From: Streptomyces atratus
GTDB taxonomy: Bacteria; Actinomycetota; Actinomycetes; Streptomycetales; Streptomycetaceae
Length of the DNA: 64,000 nucleotides
NCBI RefSeq assembly: GCF_900119365.1
Contig: NZ_FPJO01000005.1
Coordinates: forward strand, 62,001-126,000
Direction of reading: 5' to 3'
The notes beneath the pieces were generated by a model. It ran no database searches. It saw nothing but the letters and a program-made list of their open reading frames with translations, and had not been told where the DNA came from. This document shows positions 35,208 to 44,628 of this stretch, piece by piece (within the stretch, counting starts at the first letter, position 1; each line of letters begins with the position of its first letter). A program made the position numbers and the translations under genes.

Positions 35208-35444
35208 TCAGGTGAGCAGGAAGTCCGCCTGACCGGATTTGGCCCCCTGGATGAACGCCGCGATCTCACGAGGGGTGTAGATCAGGGCCGGGCCGTCGGG
35301 ATCGGCGGACTGACGTACGGCGATTCTGCCGTCGGACAGCTTCATCGCCTCGACGCAATTGCCTCCGTTCCCACCGCTCCACGGCTTGTGCCAGCCCTCG
35401 GAGCCGAGTTCAGCGGCCGGCATGCCGTTGTATATGGGATCCAT
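35208..35444 (-). CDS. DUF397-domain small protein
   Basis: A 78-residue protein with the typical DUF397 core: GWHKPWSGGNGGNCVEAMKL, then VRQSADPDGPALIYTPREIAAFI and a short tail. The family is nearly restricted to Streptomyces and relatives and is encoded beside XRE regulators (WhiJ/AbaA-type cassettes), where it modulates the regulator. The start ATG shares one base with the XRE stop (TGATG), so the two are co-translated. An intrinsic terminator follows directly. Confidence 0.93.
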   Translation of the reverse strand: MDPIYNGMPAAELGSEGWHKPWSGGNGGNCVEAMKLSDGRIAVRQSADPDGPALIYTPREIAAFIQGAKSGQADFLLT

Positions 35445-36304
35445 CACAGCTCCTTGCGGAAGTCCCGGAGGATTTCCTTCGTGCGTTGTGCAGTTGCGGC
35501 CTGAGCCGCCATGCGGTCCATGACTTCGAGGTAGGAGGCCACCTCGGGGCGCGCGTCGAAGTAGACGGCTCCGGTCAGGTACTCGCTGTAGACCATGTCG
35601 GGGAGTTCGGGGACCCCGAAGCGGAAGAGGACGAAGGGGCCGTAGGTGCCTGGGTGGTGTCCGGTAGAGAATTCCGCGATCTGGAGCGTCACATGCGGCA
35701 TCTCGGTCGCTTCGAGAAGCCGGTCGATCTGCTCCCGCATGGCGTCGACGCTGCCGACGGGGCGGCGCAGCACCGTCTCGTCCATCACCACCCACAGCTT
35801 CGGGGCGTCCGGTCTGGTGAGCAGGGACTGGCGCTGCATCCGCAGCGCCACATGGCGCTCTATGTCCTCGGGTCTGGTCTGGCCCACGGCTCCGGTGCGC
35901 AGCACCGAACGCGCGTAGTCCTCGGTCTGCAGCAGTCCGGGGACGAAGTGCGGCTCGTACATGCGCAGGAGGCTCGCGGCGCCCTCCAGGCTGACGTACA
36001 TGCTGAACCAGTCGGGCAGCACGTCGTGGAACCGCTGCCACCAGCCGGGTTTGTTCGCCTCCTCGGCGAGCTCCACGAAGGCCTCGGCCTCGTCGTCCAG
36101 GACCCCGTACGCCTTCAGCAGCATCTGCACATAGGGGATCTTGAGAGCGACCTCGGCGGTCTCCATCCTGCGTATCGTCGCAGGTGCCACCCGCAGCACC
36201 TTGGCAGCCTGGTCACGGCTCAGGCCGACGCGCTCCCGCAGATCCTGCAGGCGCTTGCCGAGAACGACCTGACCCACGGTCGGGGCGGACCGCGGTTCGC
36301 TCAC
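35444..36304 (-). CDS. XRE-family regulator with DUF5753 (WhiJ/AbaA-type)
   Basis: The GTG at 36304 was chosen because GGGGAGGT lies five bases before it, giving 286 residues. Residues ~14-70 form the helix-turn-helix (LGKRLQDLRERVGLSRDQAA, RVAPATIRRMET). The rest is the DUF5753 domain (LLRMYEPHFVPGLLQTEDYAR, VVMDETVLRRPVG, FVLFRFGVPELPDMVYSE). Members act in developmental and antibiotic regulation in Streptomyces. A perfect 21-bp palindrome 64 bp upstream is a likely binding site. The divergent partner is an RsbW-like ATPase. Confidence 0.92.
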   Translation of the reverse strand: MSEPRSAPTVGQVVLGKRLQDLRERVGLSRDQAAKVLRVAPATIRRMETAEVALKIPYVQMLLKAYGVLDDEAEAFVELAEEANKPGWWQRFHDVLPDWFSMYVSLEGAASLLRMYEPHFVPGLLQTEDYARSVLRTGAVGQTRPEDIERHVALRMQRQSLLTRPDAPKLWVVMDETVLRRPVGSVDAMREQIDRLLEATEMPHVTLQIAEFSTGHHPGTYGPFVLFRFGVPELPDMVYSEYLTGAVYFDARPEVASYLEVMDRMAAQAATAQRTKEILRDFRKEL

Positions 36305-36367
36305 TTCAGACCTCCCCATGCGCTGTTTGCGAGCAGTGTGCCATGCGCGGGCCACCCAGAACACTGC

Positions 36368-36388
36368 CACTCTGAAAATTTCAGAGTG
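36368..36388. promoter_or_regulatory. Perfect 21-bp palindrome in the XRE/ATPase divergent promoter
   Basis: Arms CACTCTGAAA and TTTCAGAGTG surround a single central A. The site is AT-rich against a GC-rich background, between the starts at 36304 (minus) and 36512 (plus). It is a strong candidate operator for the adjacent XRE regulator, which would then control itself and the ATPase gene. Confidence 0.6.
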
Positions 36389-36511
36389 CCCCTTGCCAAG
36401 TGTTCACGACAGGGGGAGAGTTGGTCAGTGAACCAGTTCACGATGTCTCGCCCGCCCTCATTCGCGTGAGAACGCGGAGCGTGACGCAGCCCCCACTGTG
36501 AGGAATCGGTT

Positions 36512-36970
36512 GTGGCACCTGGCAGTGCGCTCATCCCCCGGCTCATGGATCTCAGTCCCGGGACGGAGGCGCTCCGGTACTGCTTCGCCCTGCCCGCGCA
36601 CCCCGAGTCGGTGGCCGGTGCACGCAGGCTGACCCGGGCCCGGCTCGACAAGTGGCGGCTGGACGCGGACGCCCATGACTCGGCGCTCCTGATCGTTTCG
36701 GAGCTGGTCACCAACGCGGTGGTCCACACCATGAGCTCCCGCGTCGTGTGCGAGCTGCGCCGCCTCGACAGACGGCTGCGCATAGCCGTGCAGGACCAAG
36801 GGCACCAGCCCGGCGGGCCGCAGCTGCGCCGGACCTCCGACGACGAGCACGGACGCGGCCTGCTGCTCGTCGACGCGATGTGCAGCTCCTGGGGTTCCCG
36901 CGACGCGGGCAACGGCTCGGGACGCATCGTCTGGGCGGAACTGCCGCACGGCTCGGAGCGGTCATGCTGA
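36512..36970 (+). CDS. RsbW/SpoIIAB-like ATP-binding protein (HATPase_c)
   Basis: A 152-residue stand-alone histidine-kinase-type ATPase domain, as in anti-sigma-factor kinases. The N-box is LLIVSELVTNAVVHT (~69-83). G-boxes appear as IAVQDQG and DEHGRGLLLVDAM. There is no sensor or dimerisation domain. It starts at a GTG eight bases after GAGG. It is divergent from the XRE/DUF397 pair, completing the three-part cassette known from whiJ- and abaA-like loci. It overlaps the next gene by seven bases. Confidence 0.88.
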   Translation: MAPGSALIPRLMDLSPGTEALRYCFALPAHPESVAGARRLTRARLDKWRLDADAHDSALLIVSELVTNAVVHTMSSRVVCELRRLDRRLRIAVQDQGHQPGGPQLRRTSDDEHGRGLLLVDAMCSSWGSRDAGNGSGRIVWAELPHGSERSC

Positions 36971-37407
36971 AGAACGCGATGTCCCATCTGCTCGGCACGC
37001 GGCGCACCGGTGAGCCCCGGCCGCCCGTCGGCGCGGCGGGCACGGTGCGGTTGCCGCTGCCGCCCGCGCTGTCGGCGAGTCTGGGCTGTGACGCGGTGGG
37101 GGTACCGGCCCGGTACGGCTTCCGGCTGATGTCGCACCTGCCGCGCACCGGCTGCGTCTTCGCGGACGCCGAGCGCTGGTGGTGGATCGTGCCCGCCGGC
37201 TCCGACCTCGATCTGGACTGGCCCCCGCAGGCCGCCTACGCGAAGGGGGCGTACGTCCCCGCGGTCCGGCCCCGGCTGATCCACCAGCCGGACAACCGCA
37301 CGCCGTACACCCCGCCCATCCCGCTCTTCCTGATGGTGTGCCAGGTGACCGGGGTGGCGCCGTCGTGGGCGCCGTCCGGCGGCGAGCGCGCCATCTCTAC
37401 CCCCTGA
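36964..37407 (+). CDS. Hypothetical protein coupled to the RsbW-like ATPase
   Basis: A 147-residue soluble protein overlapping the previous gene by seven bases; a second ATG at 36979 is possible. It has a Trp-rich centre (ERWWWIVPAGSDLDLDWP) and a C-terminal segment PYTPPIPLFLMVCQVTG. I recognise it only as a streptomycete hypothetical protein of the sort found beside anti-sigma-like ATPases. No catalytic motif is visible. Confidence 0.65.
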   Translation: MLKNAMSHLLGTRRTGEPRPPVGAAGTVRLPLPPALSASLGCDAVGVPARYGFRLMSHLPRTGCVFADAERWWWIVPAGSDLDLDWPPQAAYAKGAYVPAVRPRLIHQPDNRTPYTPPIPLFLMVCQVTGVAPSWAPSGGERAISTP

Positions 37408-37529
37408 CCTGCTGATTGATCCCGTCGGGCCCCCCGGTCACGCTGCGTTGTCAGTGGCCCGTTCTACTGTGGCACCACTGATCGAAAGGCCCGCGGCGGA
37501 GCGGGCTGCGGGCGGGAAGGGGCGGAGCC

Positions 37530-40500
37530 GTGCGCCGCTGGGAATATGTCGAGGGCACTGCGTCGAAGTTCTGGGAGACCGAGGCCGAGGGCGCCGTGGT
37601 GACGGTGCGCTACGGACGGTGCGGAAGCGACGGACGTACTCAGACCAAGGAGTACGCGTCGGCCGAGGCCGCGGCGGCACAGGTCGTCAAGACGATCGCG
37701 GAGAAGGAGAAGAAGGGGTACCGCGAGGTCGCGGCGTCGGCTTCGGCCCCCGCTGCCGCTGTCGCCGCTCCCGCTCCGGACGCCACGACAGCCTCGGCCG
37801 CTCCCGGTGCGGTTCCGCAGGAGGACACACCCGTTCTCCCTGACGAGGACACCTTCACCCTGCCCGCCCACTGGAAGCGGGTGCTCCACCCCCGGCGCGG
37901 CGGAGTGCGCCGAGGGCCGGTCAGGATCCGGCGGGAGGCGTTCGACACGATCGAGGCCAGGCTCGCGGAAGACGCCGCCTGGATCCAGGAGTTCGCGGAC
38001 TCGCCGCGTTCGGACGCCGCGGCGGCCGAGTCGCTGCGCGCACACTTCGGCGGAAGTCCCTCACCGGCCGGTGCCGCCGCGCTGGCCTCGATCGTGAACG
38101 TATCGGGGTGGGCAGACTTCTGGTCCGAGCGTTACGGCCTGCCGTTCGCCGCAGTGACCGCGACCGAGGTGTTCTCGGTCGACGCCGACTGGCAGCAGAG
38201 CGGCCTCCAGCGGGGCGCGCCCCGGCTGCTGGCGCTCGCGGGGCCCCGCCACTCGTACTGGTCCTGGCATCACCGGGCGCCGATCGACCGGGTCCGTGCG
38301 CTGCTCGCCGCGGCCGACGAAGAGACCTACCGGGCGGCGGTCGAGGCACTGGCCAGGTGCCGCACCGACGTCATGCGCAGGATCATCGTTTCCTACCTGG
38401 TGCCGAGCGAGACCCACTGGGTGGACGAGCTCTGCGCGGATCCCGCGGTGGGCGCGGAGCAGGACCGCACCCTGCGTGCCATGGTGTTCAGCTCGCTGTA
38501 CTCGGCCGACCAGCTGGCGCTGCTCCCCTACCGCCCGGACTTCACCCTCGGTGTCGCGATCATCGCCACGGTGGCCGAGGGCATCGGGCCGGCCGTCTCC
38601 CAGCCGCTGGCCGCCACGCTCGACGGCAACCACTACTACTCGGACGACGTGAAGCTCGCCGCCGAGGCGCTGGCGGAGCTGCCCACCGACGAGGCCTTCC
38701 TCGGGCTGCTGGCGCATGCGGACTCCAAGCATGTCCGCCCCTCGCTCCTGGAAGCCATGCGCCGCTATCCGGTGCGTGCGGTGCGTCTGCTGGCCGCGGA
38801 GGCGGGTGGCGGTTCGGCTGCGGCGTCCCGGTCCTTGCAACTGCTCCGGAGTCATGTCGGCGCCTGCCGTGAGCTGCTGACGCCGGTGCTCGGCGATCTC
38901 GGACCCGAGGTCGTGGAGATCGTCGAACCGCTGCTCAATCCGGCGGACCTCATCGCCGACGCACCGGCGGACGCCCTGCCGGCGGTGCTGACGGCCCCGC
39001 CGTGGTCCCGGCCCCGCACCACCGTCAAGACCAAGGCCGTGACAGGGCTGACCGCGGTGTCCGAGCCCTCCCTGGAGTGGCTGCCCGAGGAACAGGCCGC
39101 CTGGGCGGCCACCTCCTCCTGGTACACCACCAAGCAGAACAACGCCGATCTGAACGAGTACGTCGACGTCCTGCGCCACAACCCGGCCGGGGAAGGTCTG
39201 CGGCCGGCGTGGGTGTTCGTCCACGGCGACGAGGAAATGGTCGCCCCGCTGCTCGCGACCTGGGATCCGACCGACCTGTGGGACGCCGAGGACACGCTCA
39301 GGCCGATCGCCGCCCGTTTCGGCCTGGCCACGCTGCCGTTGCTGCTGCGCGCCGTGCCCCGGCAGCCGAGTACGCTCGCCCCGCTGCTGCTCCCGTACGT
39401 CGATGTCGAAGTCGCCCGGGCCATGGCCAACTGGGCGGTCCGGCTCAAGTCCACTGCGACGACCGCCCGTGCCTGGTTCACCCGGCACGGCGTGGCGGCC
39501 GCCCCGCTCCTGGTGCCGGACGCCGTGGGCAAGGCGGGCACCGCGCGGCGCTCCGCCGAGCAGGCGCTGACGCTGATCGCCACGGTGCACGGCGACGCCG
39601 TGGTGCGCGAGGCCGCCCGGGGGTACGGCGCGGAGGCGGCGGCCGCGGTGGACGGGCTGCTGGCCGCGGACCCGCTGGAGCGGGCACTGCCCGCCAAGAT
39701 GCCGGTGCTGCCGGGCTGGGCGGAGCCCTCGGTGCTGCCGCAGATCCTGGTCCGGTCCGGCGGCGCGCTGCCGGTGGCGTCGGCGCGCCATGCCCTGATG
39801 ATGCTGGCGCTGTCGAAGCCCGGTGAGGTGTATCCGGGAATCGCCGCGCTGACCGAAACGGCCACAGCCGATTCGCTCGCCGAGTTCGCGTGGGCCCTCT
39901 TCGAGCAGTGGCGGCTGGCGAACATGCCGGCGAAGGAGTCGTGGGCCCTGCACGCGCTGGGGCTGCTGGGTGACGACGGGACGGTCCGCCGGCTCACGCC
40001 GATCATCCGTGCCTGGCCCGGTGAGGGGGCACACCACCGGGCGGTGGAAGGGCTCGATGTGCTGGCGTCCATCGGCAGCGATGTGGCGCTTCTGCATCTG
40101 CACGGCATCTCGCAGCGGGTGAAGTTCAAGGCGCTCAAGGTGCGGGCCCAGGAGAAGATCGCCGAGGTCGCCGCGGGGCTGGGGCTGACCGGGGAGCAGC
40201 TCTCCGACCGTCTGGTTCCGGACTTCGGCCTGGACGCGGACGGCTCGACCGTCGTCGACTACGGCACCCGTTCGTTCACGGTCGGTTTCGACGAGCAGCT
40301 GCGGCCGTACGTGCTGGACGGTGACGGCAAGCGCCGCAAGGACCTCCCGAAGCCCGGCGCCCGGGACGACGCGGAGCTCGCCCCCGCGGAACGCAAGCGG
40401 TTCATGGCGCTCAAGAAGGACGTCCGGACGGTCGCCTCGGACCAGGTGAGGCGGCTGGAGGCCGCGATGGTGGCCGGACGGTCCTGGACGGCCCAGGAGT

Positions 40501-41150
40501 TCCAGGAGCTGTTCGTCGGTCATCCGCTGCTGTGGCACCTGGTGCGCCGGCTGGTGTGGCTGAGCGGGACGGACGGTGCAGCGCGCACGGCGTTCCGGGT
40601 CGCGGAGGACCGTACGTTCGCCGACGCCGAGGACGATGTCTTCGTCCTGCCCGACGACGCGACCGTGCGGCTCGCGCACCCGCTGCACCTGGGCGACGAA
40701 CTGACCACCTGGGCCGAGGTGTTCGCCGACTACGAGATCCTGCAGCCGTTCCCGCAGCTCGGGCGCACCGTGCTCACGCTGCCCGAGGAGGAGGCCGGGG
40801 AGTACCGGCTCACCCGGTTCGAGGGCCTCAAGGTGCCGATCGGGAAGGTGCTCGGGCTGGAGCGGCGCGGCTGGCGGCGCGGTGTCCCGCAGGACGCCGG
40901 GGTGGAGCGCTGGATCTCCAAGCGGCTGAGCGACGACTGCTACCTCGTGATCGCACTGGATCCCGGCATCGCGGTCGGTGTGGTCGACATGTTCCCCGAG
41001 CAGGTTCTGGAGACGGTCTGGCTCGACGATCAGCCCGACGACCACTGGACGCGGCGCACCCACTCGCTCCGGTTCACCGGCTTGGACGCGGTGACCCTGT
41101 CCGAACTCCTCGTCGACCTGGCCGAACTCACCGAGGGCGTCGCATCGTGA
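37530..41150 (+). CDS. WGR and DUF4132 protein (MolR/YehI family), first gene of the five-gene MoxR-VWA-SWIM system
   Basis: A 1206-residue protein. Residues ~1-70 form a WGR domain (RRWEYVEGTASKFWETEAEG, VTVRYGRCGSDGRTQTKEY), a fold best known from PARPs, where it senses nucleic-acid ends. An Ala-rich linker follows (~70-95). Then come ~850 residues of mostly helical, HEAT-like sequence, and a C-terminal DUF4132 region (~950-1130, FRVAEDRTFADAEDD, RLTRFEGLKVPIGKVLGLERRGW). The E. coli counterparts are YehI/MolR. It starts at a GTG after GGGGCGGAG and overlaps the MoxR gene by four bases, so all five genes form one operon. Its function is unknown in any organism I know of. Confidence 0.87.
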   Translation: MRRWEYVEGTASKFWETEAEGAVVTVRYGRCGSDGRTQTKEYASAEAAAAQVVKTIAEKEKKGYREVAASASAPAAAVAAPAPDATTASAAPGAVPQEDTPVLPDEDTFTLPAHWKRVLHPRRGGVRRGPVRIRREAFDTIEARLAEDAAWIQEFADSPRSDAAAAESLRAHFGGSPSPAGAAALASIVNVSGWADFWSERYGLPFAAVTATEVFSVDADWQQSGLQRGAPRLLALAGPRHSYWSWHHRAPIDRVRALLAAADEETYRAAVEALARCRTDVMRRIIVSYLVPSETHWVDELCADPAVGAEQDRTLRAMVFSSLYSADQLALLPYRPDFTLGVAIIATVAEGIGPAVSQPLAATLDGNHYYSDDVKLAAEALAELPTDEAFLGLLAHADSKHVRPSLLEAMRRYPVRAVRLLAAEAGGGSAAASRSLQLLRSHVGACRELLTPVLGDLGPEVVEIVEPLLNPADLIADAPADALPAVLTAPPWSRPRTTVKTKAVTGLTAVSEPSLEWLPEEQAAWAATSSWYTTKQNNADLNEYVDVLRHNPAGEGLRPAWVFVHGDEEMVAPLLATWDPTDLWDAEDTLRPIAARFGLATLPLLLRAVPRQPSTLAPLLLPYVDVEVARAMANWAVRLKSTATTARAWFTRHGVAAAPLLVPDAVGKAGTARRSAEQALTLIATVHGDAVVREAARGYGAEAAAAVDGLLAADPLERALPAKMPVLPGWAEPSVLPQILVRSGGALPVASARHALMMLALSKPGEVYPGIAALTETATADSLAEFAWALFEQWRLANMPAKESWALHALGLLGDDGTVRRLTPIIRAWPGEGAHHRAVEGLDVLASIGSDVALLHLHGISQRVKFKALKVRAQEKIAEVAAGLGLTGEQLSDRLVPDFGLDADGSTVVDYGTRSFTVGFDEQLRPYVLDGDGKRRKDLPKPGARDDAELAPAERKRFMALKKDVRTVASDQVRRLEAAMVAGRSWTAQEFQELFVGHPLLWHLVRRLVWLSGTDGAARTAFRVAEDRTFADAEDDVFVLPDDATVRLAHPLHLGDELTTWAEVFADYEILQPFPQLGRTVLTLPEEEAGEYRLTRFEGLKVPIGKVLGLERRGWRRGVPQDAGVERWISKRLSDDCYLVIALDPGIAVGVVDMFPEQVLETVWLDDQPDDHWTRRTHSLRFTGLDAVTLSELLVDLAELTEGVAS

Positions 41151-42283
41151 CCGAGCGGGACGAGATCCGTGGTGAGGCACCGGACGGCGATGCGGCACCG
41201 GTTCAGCGGCCCCCGGCCGAGGTGCGGTACGCCGAGGAGCTGGCGGCCCTGCGGGCGGACGACCGCGATCCGAGTCCGCCCGGTTGGGAGCTGAGTCTGC
41301 GTGCCGCGCGCCGGTTCATCATCGGTGACGTGGAGACGGGCATCAGCCGGAAGTTCGTCGGCAACCCTTCACTGGTGGACCGGGCTCTGGTGACGCTGGC
41401 GACGAGCCGCGGGCTGATGCTGGTCGGAGAGCCGGGCACCGCCAAGTCGCTGCTGTCCGAACTGATCGCGGCAGCGGTCAGCGGGGACTCGACGCTGACG
41501 GTGCAGGGCGGTGCAGCCACCACCGAGGACCAGATCAAGTACGGCTGGAACTACGCGCTGCTGGTCGCCGAGGGGCCCTCCACCCGGTCGCTCGTCCCCG
41601 CCCCGATGCTGCGGGGCATGGCGGAGGGCAGACTCGTCCGGTTCGAGGAGATCACCCGCTGTCCGCTGGAGGTGCAGGACTCGCTGTTGTCGCTGCTCTC
41701 CGAGCGGGTGGTGGCCATCCCCGAGCTGACCGGGCCCGACGGCATGGTCTTCGCCCGGCAGGGCTTCAATGTCATCGCCACGGCCAACACCCGGGACCGG
41801 GGTGTCAATGAGATGAGCGCTGCCCTCAAGCGGCGGTTCAACTTCGAGACGGTCTTCCCGATCCCCGACCTGGACACCGAGCTGGCCCTGGTGGAGGCCG
41901 AGGTGACGACCTTGCTGCGACGCTCCGGAGTGGAGCCGCCGCCGGACCGGGATGTGCTGGAGGTCCTGGTCGGTACGTTCCGGGAGCTGCGCTCGGGGTC
42001 CGGTGAGCGGAGCGGTTCCGGCGCCGGTCCGGACCGGCCCTCGGCGGTGATGAGTACGGCGGAGGCCGTGTCCGTCGCCCATGCCGTGGGGGTGCGCGGC
42101 TGGTTCCTGCGTGGCGAGCCCGGCAGTGCCGCCGATGTGGTGGCCTGTCTGGCCGGTACGGCGGCGAAGGACAGCCCGGAGGACCTGGCCCGGTTGCGCC
42201 GCTATCTGGAGCAGCAGGTGCCGCACCGTCGCGGTCCGCAGTGGAAGGCCCTGCACGACGCACGCCATCTGCTGGCCGACTGA
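41147..42283 (+). CDS. MoxR-type AAA+ ATPase (YehL-like)
   Basis: A 378-residue ATPase starting at a GTGA overlap. Walker A is GEPGTAKS (94-101). Walker B reads GRLVRFEEIT (161-170), with Glu in place of the usual Asp before the catalytic Glu. Sensor 1 is NVIATANTRDRG (208-219) and an arginine-finger/sensor region is SAALKRRFNFE. MoxR proteins work with VWA proteins as chaperones that insert metals or assemble large complexes. The matching VWA gene lies two genes downstream. It corresponds to YehL of E. coli in order and size. Confidence 0.9.
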   Translation: MTERDEIRGEAPDGDAAPVQRPPAEVRYAEELAALRADDRDPSPPGWELSLRAARRFIIGDVETGISRKFVGNPSLVDRALVTLATSRGLMLVGEPGTAKSLLSELIAAAVSGDSTLTVQGGAATTEDQIKYGWNYALLVAEGPSTRSLVPAPMLRGMAEGRLVRFEEITRCPLEVQDSLLSLLSERVVAIPELTGPDGMVFARQGFNVIATANTRDRGVNEMSAALKRRFNFETVFPIPDLDTELALVEAEVTTLLRRSGVEPPPDRDVLEVLVGTFRELRSGSGERSGSGAGPDRPSAVMSTAEAVSVAHAVGVRGWFLRGEPGSAADVVACLAGTAAKDSPEDLARLRRYLEQQVPHRRGPQWKALHDARHLLAD

Positions 42284-44628
42284 TGTCCGCGGTGTTCCTG
42301 GGGGTGCGTCACCACTCCCCCGCCTGCGCACGGCTGGTCGAGCGGACCATCGGTGAGCTCCGGCCCGCCCAGGTGCTGATCGAGGGCCCCGCCGAGATGA
42401 ACGGGCGGCTGGACGAGCTGCTGCTCGGACACGAGCTGCCGGTCGCGGTGTTCAGTCACTACCGCGACGAGGAGCGGGCCGCGACGTCCTGGGCCCCGCT
42501 GTGCGACTACTCGCCGGAGTGGGTCGCGCTGCGGGCGGGGCGGGCGGCCGGGGCGGAGGTCCGCTTCATCGATCTGCCGGCCTGGCATCCGGCCTTCGCC
42601 GAGCGCACCAATCGCTATGCCGACGCGGAGGCGCGCTATGCGGAGGCGACGGAGCGGCTGTGCCGGCACTTCGCGGTGGACTCCTCCGACGCTCTGTGGG
42701 ACCGCCTGTTCGAGGTCGAACCGGCCGAGGGTCTCACCGAGCGGCTCGACGCGTACTTCGCGCTGGTCCGCGGTGACGCGGAGGCCGACGCGGGCGACCG
42801 GGCGCGGGAGACGTACATGGCCGCGTGGGTGCGCGCGGCGGTGGATGCCGCCGGGGACCGGCCGGTTCTGGTGGTCACCGGCGGCTTCCACCAGCCCGCG
42901 CTCCGCGCGCTCGCCGGATCCGGTGAGCCGGGCGGCTCGGGCGACGACTGGGAGCGGGGCGAGGACGGCTGGCCCCGGGTGCCCGCCCCGCCGGACGGCG
43001 CCATGGCCGGGAGTTTCCTCGTGCCCTACTCCTTCCGGCAGTTGGACGCGTTCGCCGGGTACCAGTCGGGGATGCCGTCGCCCGGCTACTACCAGCGGGT
43101 GTGGGAGGCGGGTCCCGAGGCCGCGGCGGACGGCTTGCTGCGGGTGGTCGTCGAGCGGCTGCGGGCACGGAAGTTCCCGGTGTCCACCGCCGATCTGATC
43201 GCCGCCCGGAGCCTGGCCCAGGGGCTCACGGCACTGCGCGGCCATCCGCGCCCCGCCAGGATCGATGTGCTGGACGGCCTGGCGGGCGCCCTGATCACGG
43301 ACGACCTGGACCGCCCGCTGCCGTGGACGGGCCGGGACACCATGACGGCGGGTGCCCATCCCGCGGTGGTCGAGATGGTCGCGGCCTGCGGCGGCGACCG
43401 CACCGGGCGGCTCCATCCCGGCACTCCGGCGCCGCCCCTGGTCCACGACGTCGCGGCGCAGCTGGCCGGGCTGGCGCTCGACGGCGGCCCGGAAGCCACC
43501 TACCGCCTCGACCTCACGGACGCCGCCGGTCTGGAACGCAGCCGGACGCTCCACCGACTGCGGGTGCTGGGGATCCCCGGCCATGTCCGGACCGCCGGTC
43601 CCGCGCACGGTGTGGACCCGGTGTTCACCGAACGCTGGGAGGCGCGGTCCGTCGCGGGGCGCGAGGCCGCGCTGGTGGAGGCAGGGGCGTACGGGGCGAC
43701 TCTGGCCGAGGCGGCGGCTGTCGCACTCACGGAGCGGACGCGGGCCGGCTCGGCGGAGGCCGATCACCTGGCGGGGGCGCTGTTCGACGCCGTGCTGTGC
43801 GGGACGGACGGTCTCTCGGACCAGCTGCTCGGCGAACTCGCCACCCGTGTACGCGAGTTGCCCATGCCCGGCCCGCTCGGGGAGGTGCTCGCCACGGCGC
43901 TCGGGCTGTGGCGGCACGACCGGGTGTTCGGCATGGCACGCGGTCCGCTGCTCGGCACCGTGATCGACGGGTCGACGGAGCGGCTGCTGTGGCTCCTGGA
44001 GGGTGCGCGCGGCTCGTCAGGGGTGGACCTCCCCCGGCTGCGGGCCGTGGTCGCGGTGCGCGACGCGGTGCTGCACGCACCGGAGTTGCTCTCCCTGGCC
44101 CGGGAGACCGCGGCCGGCATCGCCTGGCGGATCGCGGGCGACCCCGAGGCACCGATCGATCTGCGCGGGGCCGCGTTCGGACTGCGCCGCTCGCTCGGGC
44201 AGGTACCGGGCGCGGCCGGAGACCCGGCCGAGGCGGTGCGTACGGTGGCGAGGGCCGGCACGGACGCCCTCGGCGACTGGCTGGCCGGGCTGTTCGCGCT
44301 CGCCCGCGACGAGGTGACGGGCGCGGTGGGCAGCGACGACGGCGAGGGTGCCGAATCGCTGATCGATGTGCTGGACGGCCTGGTCTGCGCGCTGCCCGAC
44401 GACGAGTTCCTGTCCGGGCTGCCCGCGCTGCGGCAGGCCTTCGCGTTCTTCCCGCCGCGCGAGCGGGACCGGATCGCCGGCCGTCTGCTGGAACGGCGCG
44501 GGGTGCGCGGCTCGTCGCGTTCCCTGCTGCGGACCACCGCGGACCCCCTGCTGATCGCCCGGGCCCGCGCCCTGGAGGAATCCGTGTCCCGACTGCTGGA
44601 CCGCTACGAACTGGAAGCCACCCCATGA
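42283..44628 (+). CDS. DUF5682 protein (YehM-like), large subunit of unknown function
   Basis: A 781-residue protein whose ATG shares one base with the MoxR stop. The N-terminal ~220 residues (FLGVRHHSPAC with H10/H11, VLIEGPAEM with E34, VVTGGFHQPAL) recall the paired His/Glu motifs of the TIKI/TraB/ChaN metal-hydrolase-like superfamily; that link is my inference. The remaining ~550 residues are mainly helical. It matches YehM in size and position. No transmembrane segment or signal is present, so it is cytoplasmic. Confidence 0.82.
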   Translation: MSAVFLGVRHHSPACARLVERTIGELRPAQVLIEGPAEMNGRLDELLLGHELPVAVFSHYRDEERAATSWAPLCDYSPEWVALRAGRAAGAEVRFIDLPAWHPAFAERTNRYADAEARYAEATERLCRHFAVDSSDALWDRLFEVEPAEGLTERLDAYFALVRGDAEADAGDRARETYMAAWVRAAVDAAGDRPVLVVTGGFHQPALRALAGSGEPGGSGDDWERGEDGWPRVPAPPDGAMAGSFLVPYSFRQLDAFAGYQSGMPSPGYYQRVWEAGPEAAADGLLRVVVERLRARKFPVSTADLIAARSLAQGLTALRGHPRPARIDVLDGLAGALITDDLDRPLPWTGRDTMTAGAHPAVVEMVAACGGDRTGRLHPGTPAPPLVHDVAAQLAGLALDGGPEATYRLDLTDAAGLERSRTLHRLRVLGIPGHVRTAGPAHGVDPVFTERWEARSVAGREAALVEAGAYGATLAEAAAVALTERTRAGSAEADHLAGALFDAVLCGTDGLSDQLLGELATRVRELPMPGPLGEVLATALGLWRHDRVFGMARGPLLGTVIDGSTERLLWLLEGARGSSGVDLPRLRAVVAVRDAVLHAPELLSLARETAAGIAWRIAGDPEAPIDLRGAAFGLRRSLGQVPGAAGDPAEAVRTVARAGTDALGDWLAGLFALARDEVTGAVGSDDGEGAESLIDVLDGLVCALPDDEFLSGLPALRQAFAFFPPRERDRIAGRLLERRGVRGSSRSLLRTTADPLLIARARALEESVSRLLDRYELEATP

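Noticed and set aside
38061..41198. A 1045-codon open frame on the minus strand opposite the WGR-DUF4132 gene
   Set aside because: It mirrors the third-position GC of the plus-strand gene, which has recognisable WGR and DUF4132 domains and operon overlaps; the reverse frame has no motifs and an unnatural composition.
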